Source: a virus. Taken from it: 64,000 nt of DNA. Below are positions 23,742 through 32,698 of the stretch, piece by piece. The DNA is taken from the IMG/VR virus record IMGVR_UViG_3300036828_000565, positions 1 to 64,000 of that record; one strand, given 5' to 3'. The notes below the pieces were generated by a model. That model saw only the letters and a list, made by a program, of their open reading frames with translations, had not been told where the DNA came from and searched no databases. The first letter of the stretch is position 1. Each line of letters opens with the position of its first letter. Made by a program: the position numbers and the translations under genes.

Positions 23742-24137
23742 ATGTCTGAAGTAAGTGATTTAGCATTTGTTATAGATGATGGTACTCTTTCTGAAGACTT
23801 TATTATAGCGAGACAAACAGGTTCATTTCAGATCGGTGGATGGATTCATACTGAGCAACAGATACCAGGATGGGGAGTAGTTTCAGTAGCTACAGCCGAA
23901 GATCTAGAAATGGTTCTTGAAGGAGATAAGCTTACTGGAGCTATGGTGTTTCATAGTCAACAGAGAATCTACATTACTGAAGAAGATAATGGTCCTCCTC
24001 CAGATTTTAAACCAGGAACTCAATATATTAGTGATCAGATGATTTGGAATAATCATAGATGGAGAGTAACTGAATGTTTTCCTTATCCAAATCGTAATTA
24101 TTGGAAGGCTATTGCGGTTAGAATGAAGGGGCACTAA
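23742..24137 (+). CDS. Head-tail joining protein, 131 aa
   Basis: No specific family is certain. Position between the HK97-gp10-like and neck-terminator proteins and beta-rich composition (ARQTGSFQIGGWIHTEQQIP, RWRVTECFPYPNRNYWKAIA) fit a head-tail adaptor. The TAA overlaps the next ATG (TAATG), showing translational coupling. Confidence 0.55.
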   Translation: MSEVSDLAFVIDDGTLSEDFIIARQTGSFQIGGWIHTEQQIPGWGVVSVATAEDLEMVLEGDKLTGAMVFHSQQRIYITEEDNGPPPDFKPGTQYISDQMIWNNHRWRVTECFPYPNRNYWKAIAVRMKGH

Positions 24138-24943
24138 TGCCTAGTATAGTAACTTATCCTGACGGATCGATTTTAACGTCTACTGCGCTATCAGATAACC
24201 AGGTTGAGACTGCTCTTCAGTTACTTTCAGCTCAAGTCCTAGGAATTTTGATTAGCCCATTAAACTTAAATGTTACTTTAACGGCTAATTCTCCTAATGC
24301 GGTGGTAGATAGCGCTTCTTTGTTATATGATGGAGTTACTATTTCAGCAACAGGTATTCCTCCTGGAACAACTATTTTATCAATATCTGGAGTTAATATA
24401 GTTCTAAGTAATAATGCTACTATCTCAGGTACTGAACCTGCTATAGCTCAAGATTTAAAAGCTACTTCAGTAGTAAGAATTGGTTGGCAACAACAAGGTC
24501 AGCCTGGACCTAGTATAAATAGTGATACTTTAGCTATTACAGCTGAACCTATAGATACTCCATTTTCTAGATTAAGAGATTCAGTACAGACAACTATTGG
24601 GACTATAAATACTCAATTAGATGTGTTTACTAGAACTTGGCGAGTTTCATGGGCATTTTATGGTCCCCATTCTCTAGATTATGCTAGAGCTGTTAAATCA
24701 GCTTGGACTATGGTATCTTTTGTAGATAATTTTCTTTCAAACTATAATCTCTTCGTTAATCCTGAAATAGAAGAACCTAGTAGAAATCCTGACTTGTTTC
24801 AAAGTCAGTGGTGGGAACGTGTTACTATGAAGGCAGAATTCAGTGAACAGGTAACCGAGACATTAACTGTAGGCACTGTGGAATCTGTAGAGGTTAAGGT
24901 CTATACTAAAGACGGCCAATTAGCCGATATCACAATACCATAG
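24137..24943 (+). CDS. Neck terminator protein (gp12-like) with inserted beta domain
   Basis: Residues about 110-268 match phage neck/tail terminator proteins of the LIC_12616 or gp12-like kind: RIGWQQQGQPGPSINSDTLA, WRVSWAFYGPHSLDYARAVK, and the last WWERVTMKAEFSEQV. Residues 45-110 (VTLTANSPNAVVDSASLLYD, TTILSISGVNIVLSNNATIS) are an inserted beta domain like that in the decoration protein. It would cap the tail tube and join it to the neck. 268 aa. Confidence 0.7.
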   Translation: MPSIVTYPDGSILTSTALSDNQVETALQLLSAQVLGILISPLNLNVTLTANSPNAVVDSASLLYDGVTISATGIPPGTTILSISGVNIVLSNNATISGTEPAIAQDLKATSVVRIGWQQQGQPGPSINSDTLAITAEPIDTPFSRLRDSVQTTIGTINTQLDVFTRTWRVSWAFYGPHSLDYARAVKSAWTMVSFVDNFLSNYNLFVNPEIEEPSRNPDLFQSQWWERVTMKAEFSEQVTETLTVGTVESVEVKVYTKDGQLADITIP

Positions 24944-24955
24944 TAAGGAGTCAAT

Positions 24956-26392
24956 ATGAGTGCTAATCCTCTACCGTTGAGTTTAATTGCAGATCTTACT
25001 GTAATTACCTCTTCTCCGCAAGTGGCATCTCCAACATTTAATACTGGACTTGTAATTGGACCGACGGCTGCAATTCCAAGTTATGGCGTAAATCCAAGAC
25101 TTAGACTTTATCTAGCTACTACATATAGTACAGCTATGATTAATGATGGATTTACGCTTACTAGTCCAGAAGTTATCTGTGCTAATATGTATTTCAGTCA
25201 GTCTCCTCAACCTCAGACTATAGCCATAGGTCGTCTAGATCTTACAGCAATTTCAGCAGCAGTTCCAACTTCAGGAAGTATTGGTGTTAATTATAAAGTT
25301 GGAGATATTATTACTGTAGTTCAATCTTCAGCAAGTAATGGACAGTTACGAGTTATTACTATTGGTACAGGTGGTACTGTAACTGGTATTGCTATTACAG
25401 GAAGTCAAGGTACTGGTTATTCGGTTGCTAATGGTTTATCTACAACCGGAGGAAGTGGCACAGGTCTTCAAGTCAATATTACAGCTATCGGAGAGTCAGC
25501 TGTACAAGCAGCTATTGCTTGTCGTGCTATAAATGCTACTTGGTATCCTTTTATGGTTACCAGTGCTTTACCTGCTGATCATATTGCTCTTGCTTCTTGG
25601 ACACAATCTCAGATTGGAACAGTGTATCTTGGAAATGATTCAGAAGTTGCAGTTTTAAATGGTTTAGCTGCTAATACACTTTCTACGATATTTGGTGCTA
25701 ATAACTCACGTACATGGATGCAATACGCTACTACACAGGGAGGTCTTTACCCTAATCAGATTTATTTTACTGCTTCTCTTATGGGTCAGATGATGGCCTC
25801 TAATACTCAGTTAGCTAATAGTTCATTTACTGAGAAATTTAGTGGTGGTGTTCCTCTAATTGGGGTATATACGGAACCTGTTAACACTACTCAAATAGCT
25901 AATATAGAAGGTTCACTTCCATCATTTGGTCCTAATGGTAACCTGTTCTTGAATTACGCTAATGCGTTTAAGATTCTAGAACAAGGTACTATGATGGCTC
26001 CTGGAGTGTTTTTCGATCAAATTCTGGGATTAGATGTTTTAGGATCTAATATTCAATACAATATTTTGAATGTCTTAACTACATCACCAAAAGTTCCTCA
26101 GACTGATGCTGGTCAGCAGATTCTAGTTCAAGCAGTAGAAGCCGCTTTGAATCAAGCTGTAACTGTTGGATTCATTGCTTCTGGTGGAGTCTGGCGAGGT
26201 CAAGCTATTAATATAGGTAAGGGTCTTAGTGTTGGTCAATCTCTACCTCAAGGTTATATTGTACTTACACCTCTATATAGTCAAGTATCTCAGGCTTCTA
26301 TTGCTGCTAGACAAGCCCCTACAATTTATGTGGCTATGATTGAAGCAGGAGCAGTTCATTTCGTGACCATCGCAGTTATGGTTCAAGTTTAA
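24956..26392 (+). CDS. Tail sheath protein (DUF3383)
   Basis: Presence of DUF3383 marks a contractile tail. Sheath-like parts are the N-terminus (LIADLTVITSSPQVASPTFN, ICANMYFSQSPQPQTIAIGR) and the C-terminal half (TWMQYATTQGGLYPNQIYFT, GVFFDQILGLDVLGSNIQYN). Residues about 100-180 (VGDIITVVQSSASNGQL, GSQGTGYSVANGL) form a Gly-rich beta insertion domain, presumably exposed on the sheath surface. 478 aa; ATG after AAGGAGTCAAT. Confidence 0.82.
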   Translation: MSANPLPLSLIADLTVITSSPQVASPTFNTGLVIGPTAAIPSYGVNPRLRLYLATTYSTAMINDGFTLTSPEVICANMYFSQSPQPQTIAIGRLDLTAISAAVPTSGSIGVNYKVGDIITVVQSSASNGQLRVITIGTGGTVTGIAITGSQGTGYSVANGLSTTGGSGTGLQVNITAIGESAVQAAIACRAINATWYPFMVTSALPADHIALASWTQSQIGTVYLGNDSEVAVLNGLAANTLSTIFGANNSRTWMQYATTQGGLYPNQIYFTASLMGQMMASNTQLANSSFTEKFSGGVPLIGVYTEPVNTTQIANIEGSLPSFGPNGNLFLNYANAFKILEQGTMMAPGVFFDQILGLDVLGSNIQYNILNVLTTSPKVPQTDAGQQILVQAVEAALNQAVTVGFIASGGVWRGQAINIGKGLSVGQSLPQGYIVLTPLYSQVSQASIAARQAPTIYVAMIEAGAVHFVTIAVMVQV

Positions 26393-26406
26393 GGGAAGGA
26401 TAACTA

Positions 26407-26850
26407 ATGTCAACAGCTTACTCATTTAAGAGTGTTGTCGGAGCCTTCAGCGACCCTGATGCTGGAACCTATCCATTTCAAGGTCAACAAGGCTTAAAAC
26501 AAATAACTATTAACAATGCTACGGAACGTACTGCTCATGATACAGCTTCTGATGGAACAGTAATGATTAGCTACATTTCAGGAGCTTCTGGTTCAGCTGA
26601 ACTTGAATGTCAACAGAATAGTTCTCTTCATGAGTTTCTAGTTAATTGGGCTAATATCAAATATACTCAAGCAGAAAACGGTAATGGAGCAAGTTACGCT
26701 TCAGCTGCTTTAAAAGTAATAGACTTAATTAATGGAGCTATTCATACACTTACTGGGATTAGTCCAGCTAAGATTCCTGATAAAAATTATACAGCCGCAG
26801 GTGGAATGGTGACTTGGCGTCTAATGGCAGGAAACGTAATTACACAGTAA
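26407..26850 (+). CDS. Tail tube protein (DUF3277)
   Basis: 147 aa directly after the sheath. DUF3277 features: AYSFKSVVGAFSDPDAGTY at the start, then ISYISGASGSAELECQQNSS and the C-terminal PDKNYTAAGGMVTWRLMAGN. It stacks into the inner tube of the contractile tail. Confidence 0.85.
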   Translation: MSTAYSFKSVVGAFSDPDAGTYPFQGQQGLKQITINNATERTAHDTASDGTVMISYISGASGSAELECQQNSSLHEFLVNWANIKYTQAENGNGASYASAALKVIDLINGAIHTLTGISPAKIPDKNYTAAGGMVTWRLMAGNVITQ

Positions 26851-26859
26851 GGAGGATTG

Positions 26860-27237
26860 GTGAATTCTCGAGTCTCAAACAAAGAAGTTAAAATAGAAAA
26901 CCGTAACTATCAGCTTAATAAACCTGATGCTCGTACGGCTTGCTACTTATTTTCATTTCTAGGGGCGAAAATAAATGAAAATGAAAACTTTTTCACTGGC
27001 TTAGGAAGGTGTACAAGAGCTGAATTTAATGAGATTCAATCTTTGGCTTTAGGTAAAATTTTTAGAATGGACCAAAAGGAAGATTCCATATTTCCTGTGG
27101 CTATATTTTTAAATGGTAGAATAACTGATCAAGATCTTGAAAATAATGCTGATGAATTAATGAAACTTACTTCAGAATGGTTAGTCTTTGCCTTTGACCC
27201 TTTTATGGTCGCAAGCGGATTGAATTCTCAGAAGTAG
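26860..27237 (+). CDS. Tail assembly chaperone, short form
   Basis: GTG at 26860 lies 4 bases after GGAGG, better placed than the TTG at 26857. The 125-residue protein (NYQLNKPDARTACYLFSFLG, LTSEWLVFAFDPFMVASG) sits between tube and tape measure, the position of lambda gpG. It ends at TAG 27235-27237 after a slippery heptamer that can extend it. Confidence 0.75.
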   Translation: MNSRVSNKEVKIENRNYQLNKPDARTACYLFSFLGAKINENENFFTGLGRCTRAEFNEIQSLALGKIFRMDQKEDSIFPVAIFLNGRITDQDLENNADELMKLTSEWLVFAFDPFMVASGLNSQK

Positions 27238-27434
27238 AAACCCTCGATTTTCAACCGGCTGAGTATCTAACCTTAGATTGGTTTCTTATGAGGCCGGTAG
27301 AAGCTGGTTTATGGAAGCTTCATGAGACCTTTGATGGTACCTACACCGCTGATGACCTTTTTGATATAAATGAAATACTCGACGTTCAAGCTGAGAATAG
27401 AGCGCGAGCTAAAGCTGCAACAGGAAAGGAATAG
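26860..27434 (+). CDS. Tail assembly chaperone, -1 frameshifted form
   Basis: The -1 frame is open from just after a TGA (27195) to TAG at 27432-27434 and has no ribosome site or good start of its own. Slipping at C-CCT-TTT (27198-27204) appends about 76 residues (YGRKRIEFSEVETLDFQPAE, then DWFLMRPVEAGLWKLHETF). This is the G/GT arrangement known from lambda and many contractile-tail phages; both forms bind the tape measure during assembly. Confidence 0.72.
27198..27204 (+). other. Slippery heptamer for -1 frameshift
   Basis: CCCTTTT fits X XXY YYZ with frame-0 codons CCT and TTT. It lies 31 bases before the frame-0 stop in the overlap of the two frames. No clear downstream pseudoknot was identified by eye. 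Confidence 0.7.
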
Positions 27435-27436
27435 GA

Positions 27437-29065
27437 ATGGCTGATAATATCCTCGACAGTTATTTTGTAAGAATCGCAGCCCTTCCTGACACGAAATCCT
27501 TTGTTAAAGCTGGAATGATTTTAGCTAGAACAGAATTGTCTATTGCTGGAGTAGCTAAAAGTGCGCTTAAATCTGTTATTGCTTTCGAAGCTGCTTCTGT
27601 AACAGCTTTTGCTGCTATTGGTGTAGGATTGGTTTCTTTGGCAGATAAAACAGCTATGACAGATCAACAATATAGACTCATGGGTATTAGAATGCTCATG
27701 ACTAAGTCATCTGCTCGAGCTATGCAGCAAGCTTTAGATGAATTAGGAGCAACTATAGATGAAGTAGCTATGGACCCCGAGTTAAATGCTAGATTCCAGT
27801 ATCTATATAATGAGAATATTAGATTAGGAAAACAACTCGGTGGTGATTTTGATGTTATTCAAAGAAATGTTCGTGACATACGAATGGAATATAAAAGGTT
27901 TGGTAATGAATTAGAAGTTTTAAGTTATCGTGTTATTTCTGATTTATTTGAAAAGCTTGGATTTGGTAATGAAGATCTTCTTAAAAAGTTACAAAATCTT
28001 AATGAATGGTTTACTGAAAATCTTCCTGAAATTTCAAATGAGATTTCTACTGAATTTATACCAATATGGAATGATGCTGTTATAGTATTGAAAGACTTTG
28101 GAGATGTTGTTGAGATTGTTGTTGGTAACTTTCAGTTGTTAACTGGTGTCTTGATGGATGATGATGCACTTAAAAATACGCAAGTTTCAGTTAAAAGTTT
28201 GATTGAGATGTTTCATGATTGGGTTGATTGGATAGCTAAAGCAACTCTAGGGATTCAATTTCTAGCTAAGGCTTTTAGTCACAGTGTAACTGCTGGTGGT
28301 TATTTTATAGAAGAAATGAAGGCCTTATCTAGAGGTGATGCTAAGTCATTTAGTGAATATAAGAAGTTACAAGAAGGTGAGACTGGTGAAGGTTGGTCTG
28401 ACATTAAAGGGTTACTTACTGGTAATATAGAAGGATTAAAAGATGCTTCAGGTCTTTCTAGTTACTTTGCTAGTCAACAGGGTCGTCTTGGCGTTAGTCA
28501 TGATACTCCTGGTAACTTAGTACAACTTATTGATTCTACTGCTAAAAAATACAACATAAATCCTGAGCTTCTTGCAGCTATTACTCATCAAGAAGATCCT
28601 TCACATGATCCAGGTGCTGTGAGTCCTAAAAAGGCGATGGGTTTAATGCAGTTAATGCCTGCAACAGCTAAGCAATATGGGGTAACAAATCCTTTTAATC
28701 CTGAGCAGAATATGGATGCTGGAGCTCATTTTTTCTCAGATATGTTAAAAAAGTACCATTATGATATTCCTAAAGCTTTAGCTGCTTATAATGCGGGTCC
28801 TGGGAATGTAGATAAGTATGGTGGAGTACCTCCCTTTAGTGAGACTCAACAGTATGTATCTAGAATCATGAGAAACTTTTCTGATCTAAGTAGTGCTTCT
28901 GCTGCACAAGGTGGTGCGGTTGTAATAGATACTGTTAATATAAATGTTCCTCATAATCTTCCTGAGAATAAGTGGTCTCAATTTGTAAAAGATTCATTTA
29001 AAGAACAAACCGATAAAGCTACAAGAAATACTACGGCACAGACAGCGGGAGGAGCGTATCGCTAA
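27437..29065 (+). CDS. Tape measure protein with lytic transglycosylase domain
   Basis: 542 aa. Residues 1-340 are helical with a hydrophobic stretch near 30-70, as expected of a short tape measure. Residues about 368-490 are an SLT lytic transglycosylase: LIDSTAKKYNINPELLAAIT, catalytic Glu in HQED, AMGLMQLMPATA and AAYNAGPGNV. The domain would open peptidoglycan locally during DNA entry. The stop overlaps the next start (TAATG). Confidence 0.88.
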   Translation: MADNILDSYFVRIAALPDTKSFVKAGMILARTELSIAGVAKSALKSVIAFEAASVTAFAAIGVGLVSLADKTAMTDQQYRLMGIRMLMTKSSARAMQQALDELGATIDEVAMDPELNARFQYLYNENIRLGKQLGGDFDVIQRNVRDIRMEYKRFGNELEVLSYRVISDLFEKLGFGNEDLLKKLQNLNEWFTENLPEISNEISTEFIPIWNDAVIVLKDFGDVVEIVVGNFQLLTGVLMDDDALKNTQVSVKSLIEMFHDWVDWIAKATLGIQFLAKAFSHSVTAGGYFIEEMKALSRGDAKSFSEYKKLQEGETGEGWSDIKGLLTGNIEGLKDASGLSSYFASQQGRLGVSHDTPGNLVQLIDSTAKKYNINPELLAAITHQEDPSHDPGAVSPKKAMGLMQLMPATAKQYGVTNPFNPEQNMDAGAHFFSDMLKKYHYDIPKALAAYNAGPGNVDKYGGVPPFSETQQYVSRIMRNFSDLSSASAAQGGAVVIDTVNINVPHNLPENKWSQFVKDSFKEQTDKATRNTTAQTAGGAYR

Positions 29066-29898
29066 TGGCTACTGGAATAATACTTCCTTCTCTATTAACT
29101 TTATCGGCTTCCGCTTCTGAGGCTTTAATTTTTTCAAGTGATCCTCAAAGTGAATTAATTCAAAGTATTGGACTTCCAGGAACTTGGACTCCTCCTCAAT
29201 ATTCTCGTCCTGCTCTTACTATAATTCAGGTTCCTGGTGGAACTAGCGGCACCTCTGGTCAACCAAATAGTCCATTAACTAACTATATTTTTGATGCTAT
29301 TTTTAGTATTAAGCATCATCGTTCAATACATAAAACATCTCATCCTGTTCTTACAGGAGCTAATCTAACTGATCATGCTTATGTTTTACCTTCTAGAATA
29401 ACTCTAGAGATTGGTATGAGTGATGTACAAGCTTCATATCAAGAAGGTATGTGGACTGGGGCAGCCACAAAAAGTATATCAGCTTGGCAGATTTTAAAGA
29501 TTTTAGCTAATAATAGACTTCCTGTTACTCTTATTACTCGTTTGGATACGTATCTTAATATGGTTATTACTGATATAGATTCTCCAGATGATAATAAGAC
29601 TTTACATGGATTAAAGGCTACTATTGTTTTAGAAGAGCTTTTAATAGCTAGTACTATTTCATCTTCTACTATTAGTGCTAGGCCTCAAACTACTGATGAA
29701 ACTCCTGGTGGAACTGTAAAAGGATTATCTCCAAATGATTCTCAGGTTCAACAATTTAAGATTCCTTCTCCATTATATCCAGATATTCAACCTTTGAGTC
29801 CACCTGTTCCAGGTTCTGGATCTATTAGTAGTGATAGTTTAGGTGGGCAAGATATAGTATTTACAGGAAGTTCTACTCCATCAGAGCATTTACCTTAA
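29065..29898 (+). CDS. Baseplate protein, Dit-like, 277 aa
   Basis: FDAIFSIKHHRSIHKTSHPV, LTDHAYVLPSRITLEIGMSD and VLEELLIAS match the Dit-like N-terminal domain found after the tape measure in DUF3383/DUF3277 phages. The C-terminal 80 residues are Pro/Ser-rich and probably disordered. It forms part of the baseplate hub. Confidence 0.7.
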   Translation: MATGIILPSLLTLSASASEALIFSSDPQSELIQSIGLPGTWTPPQYSRPALTIIQVPGGTSGTSGQPNSPLTNYIFDAIFSIKHHRSIHKTSHPVLTGANLTDHAYVLPSRITLEIGMSDVQASYQEGMWTGAATKSISAWQILKILANNRLPVTLITRLDTYLNMVITDIDSPDDNKTLHGLKATIVLEELLIASTISSSTISARPQTTDETPGGTVKGLSPNDSQVQQFKIPSPLYPDIQPLSPPVPGSGSISSDSLGGQDIVFTGSSTPSEHLP

Positions 29899-29912
29899 GT
29901 ATAGGTCTAAAT

Positions 29913-30338
29913 ATGAGTTTACAGGTTATTACACTAACTAATTCTCCTAATCAATCTTATACCGTAAACCTTACAGTTGATGGGTCTCCTCTTATATTAA
30001 ACATAACTATTAGTTATAATGAAATGTCTGGATATTGGATGCTAGCTATATATAATGCTAATAGCAACTTACTACTAGATTCTGTTCCTATGTTGACAGG
30101 TGCTTATCCAGCAGGAAATCTTTTACAGCAGCAACGATATCTAAACATAGGATCATGGTTTCTTGTGAATGTTTCTAATCTTAAAGTTGAAGCAAGTAGT
30201 TCTCTAGGATACGGTGAAGGTGGATACGGTCAAGGTGGATATGGTGGTGAACAAGGTCAAGGTGGAACTAACTATCCAAATTCTACTAACTTAGGTACTG
30301 ATTTTCAGCTATGGGTTGATGATACGCCTTTAGCTTGA
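29913..30338 (+). CDS. Baseplate plug protein, Pam3 gp18-like, 141 aa
   Basis: The first 100 residues (YTVNLTVDGSPLILNITISY, YWMLAIYNANSNLLLDSVPM, WFLVNVSNLK) resemble the plug domain described for cyanophage Pam3 baseplates. The C-terminus adds a Gly/Tyr-rich stretch (YGEGGYGQGGYGGEQGQGG). Context, between Dit-like and hub proteins, supports a baseplate role. Confidence 0.65.
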   Translation: MSLQVITLTNSPNQSYTVNLTVDGSPLILNITISYNEMSGYWMLAIYNANSNLLLDSVPMLTGAYPAGNLLQQQRYLNIGSWFLVNVSNLKVEASSSLGYGEGGYGQGGYGGEQGQGGTNYPNSTNLGTDFQLWVDDTPLA

Positions 30339-30358
30339 TTGTTCTCGAGTTTTAAGGT

Positions 30359-30465
30359 AAAAGATGCAAAAATTCTGGTGATATAATATACACCCCACGG
30401 TTGCATATTTCACCTAGATATCTCCAGGATTCACCTAGATTATCTCCAGGGATGAGGTACGTATC
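30359..30465 (+). repeat. Intergenic element copy 1
   Basis: It starts AAAAGATGCAAA, followed by a TATAATATA stretch, GGTTGC, two tandem units CCTAGATATCTCCAGG (30413-30428) and CCTAGATTATCTCCAGG (30434-30450), and GGTACGTAT. The same order of motifs occurs at 38972 and 51822. It lies directly before the hub gene at 30469 and may carry its promoter. Confidence 0.75.
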
Positions 30466-30468
30466 ATT

Positions 30469-31575
30469 ATGAGCACCGGATCAACAATACCTTTCTATGG
30501 TAGAGCGTGGGCTTTAACTGTAACACCTACTACTGGTCCAAGTGCTGGAACACCTATAATTATAACCTCAAATTCTTTTGAACCTGAAGCTTTACGAATG
30601 ACCTTTGAGATTGAACAGATGGCGTTTTCAGCTTATTGGCAAGCTGAAATAGTTATTTACAATGCAAATGGTCCAATTACTAGTGGCCCTTCAGCAGGGA
30701 TCAATTTATATCAAGCAGTTATACAAGAAGGAGATTTAGTAACAGTATCTGCAGGATATCAAGCAGATTATCCTTATCCACAAACTCCTCCTGTTATTTG
30801 GAGTGGACCGGTATTCTATACTATTCAAGATAGAGTTGATGTTGTAGATCAGAGACTTATTCTTCACTGTATCTTAAATAGAGCTTTGACTACTCAAAAT
30901 TTTATAAATGCTACTGCTCCTGCTCTTTCTACTCAATTTTCACAAGCTCGAATTATAGCGTCTAAATCAATTAATCCTATAGGTATAGATCAACAACAGA
31001 TTCAGAGAGTATTTGGTAGTTCTGTTTCACAAAGATCAGCAACTAATCTACCTAGAGGCAAAACCTATTTTGGTAATCCACATCGTTATCTTGAGGCATT
31101 AGCTGATCAAAATAGTGCCCTTTCTTGGTTTGATAATACGCACTGTAACTTTGATACTCTTCAATTTCCTACAGGACCATTAGTTACTACATATTCTCCA
31201 GTAAATGTTGGAGGTGGTCCCCCACAGAGAGTAGGTGGAGTAACTTTAAGTTTAATTGGACAACCTCAACAAACTCAATTTGGAACTAATTTTCGAGTTT
31301 TATTAGATCCAAGAGTTCAGATAGTATCTCCTTTACCACAAGTAGGAATATTGCTACAATTTATTAGACAGGCTCCAATATCATATCCAATTCCTAAAGG
31401 TCAGATTCCACCTCTTCCTCTTCCTGAAGATGGTCAATATGTGGTTATTGGTGTTAGATTCACTGGTGACACAAGAGGAAATCCTTGGTACTTGGATATT
31501 ACAGGAGCTTTAAACGTAGTTAGTGCAATTCAAATGCTAGGTCAGAGCTTAGAAGCTGATCCAACGAGTAATTAA
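30469..31575 (+). CDS. Baseplate hub protein, 368 aa
   Basis: It lies between plug and spike proteins, where the gp27-like hub is coded. FEIEQMAFSAYWQAEIVIYN and VIQEGDLVTVSAGYQ are typical of beta-barrel hub proteins, and GQYVVIGVRFTGDTRGNPW resembles the last domain. ATG at 30469 follows GATGAGG. The start is set apart from the preceding gene by intergenic element copy 1, so it may have separate transcription. Confidence 0.65.
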   Translation: MSTGSTIPFYGRAWALTVTPTTGPSAGTPIIITSNSFEPEALRMTFEIEQMAFSAYWQAEIVIYNANGPITSGPSAGINLYQAVIQEGDLVTVSAGYQADYPYPQTPPVIWSGPVFYTIQDRVDVVDQRLILHCILNRALTTQNFINATAPALSTQFSQARIIASKSINPIGIDQQQIQRVFGSSVSQRSATNLPRGKTYFGNPHRYLEALADQNSALSWFDNTHCNFDTLQFPTGPLVTTYSPVNVGGGPPQRVGGVTLSLIGQPQQTQFGTNFRVLLDPRVQIVSPLPQVGILLQFIRQAPISYPIPKGQIPPLPLPEDGQYVVIGVRFTGDTRGNPWYLDITGALNVVSAIQMLGQSLEADPTSN

Positions 31576-31576
31576 G

Positions 31577-32287
31577 ATGCTTTCTATACAAGAGAGATTG
31601 GCTGTAAAAACTGAGCCTATTGAAGGAGCAATGTGGCAATGGCTCTGTATGTTACGTTGTGCTATTCCTGGAGTAGTAAAATCGTTTAATTTAGATAAAC
31701 AGACTTGTGTAGTTCAACCAGCGATTCAAGAGTTGGTGATGCTACCACCTCCGTCTACTTCTCAAACTCCTAATCCCGGTAGTGGTCAAAATATTCCAAC
31801 GTATGTACCTATCGCTCCAATAGCTGATGTTCCGATAATAATGCCTCGAGTACCAGGTTGGTCGATTACAATGCCTATAGTACCTGGTACTGAGTGTTTA
31901 TTGGTTTTTGCTGACGCTTGTATAGATGGGTGGTGGGCTAATGGTGGAGTCCAGGTTCAATATGACAGAAGAAGGCATGATCTATCTGATGCAATGGCTC
32001 TATTTGGGCCGTGGTCACAACCGCATGTACTTACTGGCTATTCATCAACATCTTTACAAATCAGATCAGATGATCAAACAGTGGTCATTGATTTGACAGC
32101 TGGAAAGATTTCGATCATTGCAGCAAATGTAGAAATTAAGAATGCTGTTGCTCCGGCTCCGAAATTTTTAGTTAATGATAACTTTTATCAATGGTTTGTA
32201 AATGTCTTTCTACCAGCGGTGAGTCATGGACCTCTAGTTCCTCCTCTTCCTGTTAATCCAGAAACTACAGTATTGAAAGGACAATAG
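31577..32287 (+). CDS. Baseplate spike (Gp138 N-terminal-like), 236 aa
   Basis: The N-terminal OB-like domain (IPGVVKSFNLDKQTCVVQPA, VPIIMPRVPGWSITMPIVPG followed by TECLLVFAD) matches the phi92 gp138 membrane-puncturing spike family. The C-terminal part (LQIRSDDQTVVIDLTAGKIS) would form the trimeric needle. It follows the hub by one base. Confidence 0.8.
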   Translation: MLSIQERLAVKTEPIEGAMWQWLCMLRCAIPGVVKSFNLDKQTCVVQPAIQELVMLPPPSTSQTPNPGSGQNIPTYVPIAPIADVPIIMPRVPGWSITMPIVPGTECLLVFADACIDGWWANGGVQVQYDRRRHDLSDAMALFGPWSQPHVLTGYSSTSLQIRSDDQTVVIDLTAGKISIIAANVEIKNAVAPAPKFLVNDNFYQWFVNVFLPAVSHGPLVPPLPVNPETTVLKGQ

Positions 32288-32289
32288 AT

Positions 32290-32688
32290 ATGGCAACCAT
32301 TACGGTTAGAGCTATTGATCCTGTTACCTTTGAACCTCAACAAGGAAATAGTCAATCTAATTTTATCTCAGATTTAGATGCTGTAGTTCAAATCATTAAT
32401 ACTCGTTTGAGATTATTTCAAGGAGAGTGGTTTCTTAATTTACTTGATGGATTACCTCTTTTTCAATCTATAGAAGGATCTTCAGGTGGAGCAAGAAACA
32501 TTCAAATAATAACTAATTTGATCTCAAATAGAATACGTCAATCTCCTCATGTTACTTTAATCTCTTCGGTAACATCAAGTTACCTTAATCGTAGTTATAA
32601 GTATTCTGCTATTGTTCAAACTGAGTTTGGACTTATTACAATAAGTAATTCTCCAGGAAGTTTAGCTACTTTAGCAACTTCAACATAA
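32290..32688 (+). CDS. Baseplate wedge protein, gp25-like, 132 aa
   Basis: VVQIINTRLRLFQGEWFLNL and DGLPLFQSIEG are characteristic of the small wedge protein coded just before baseplate J. It lacks the EPR motif of T4 gp25 proper but fits the family by position and length. Confidence 0.7.
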   Translation: MATITVRAIDPVTFEPQQGNSQSNFISDLDAVVQIINTRLRLFQGEWFLNLLDGLPLFQSIEGSSGGARNIQIITNLISNRIRQSPHVTLISSVTSSYLNRSYKYSAIVQTEFGLITISNSPGSLATLATST

Positions 32689-32698
32689 GAGGACTAAA

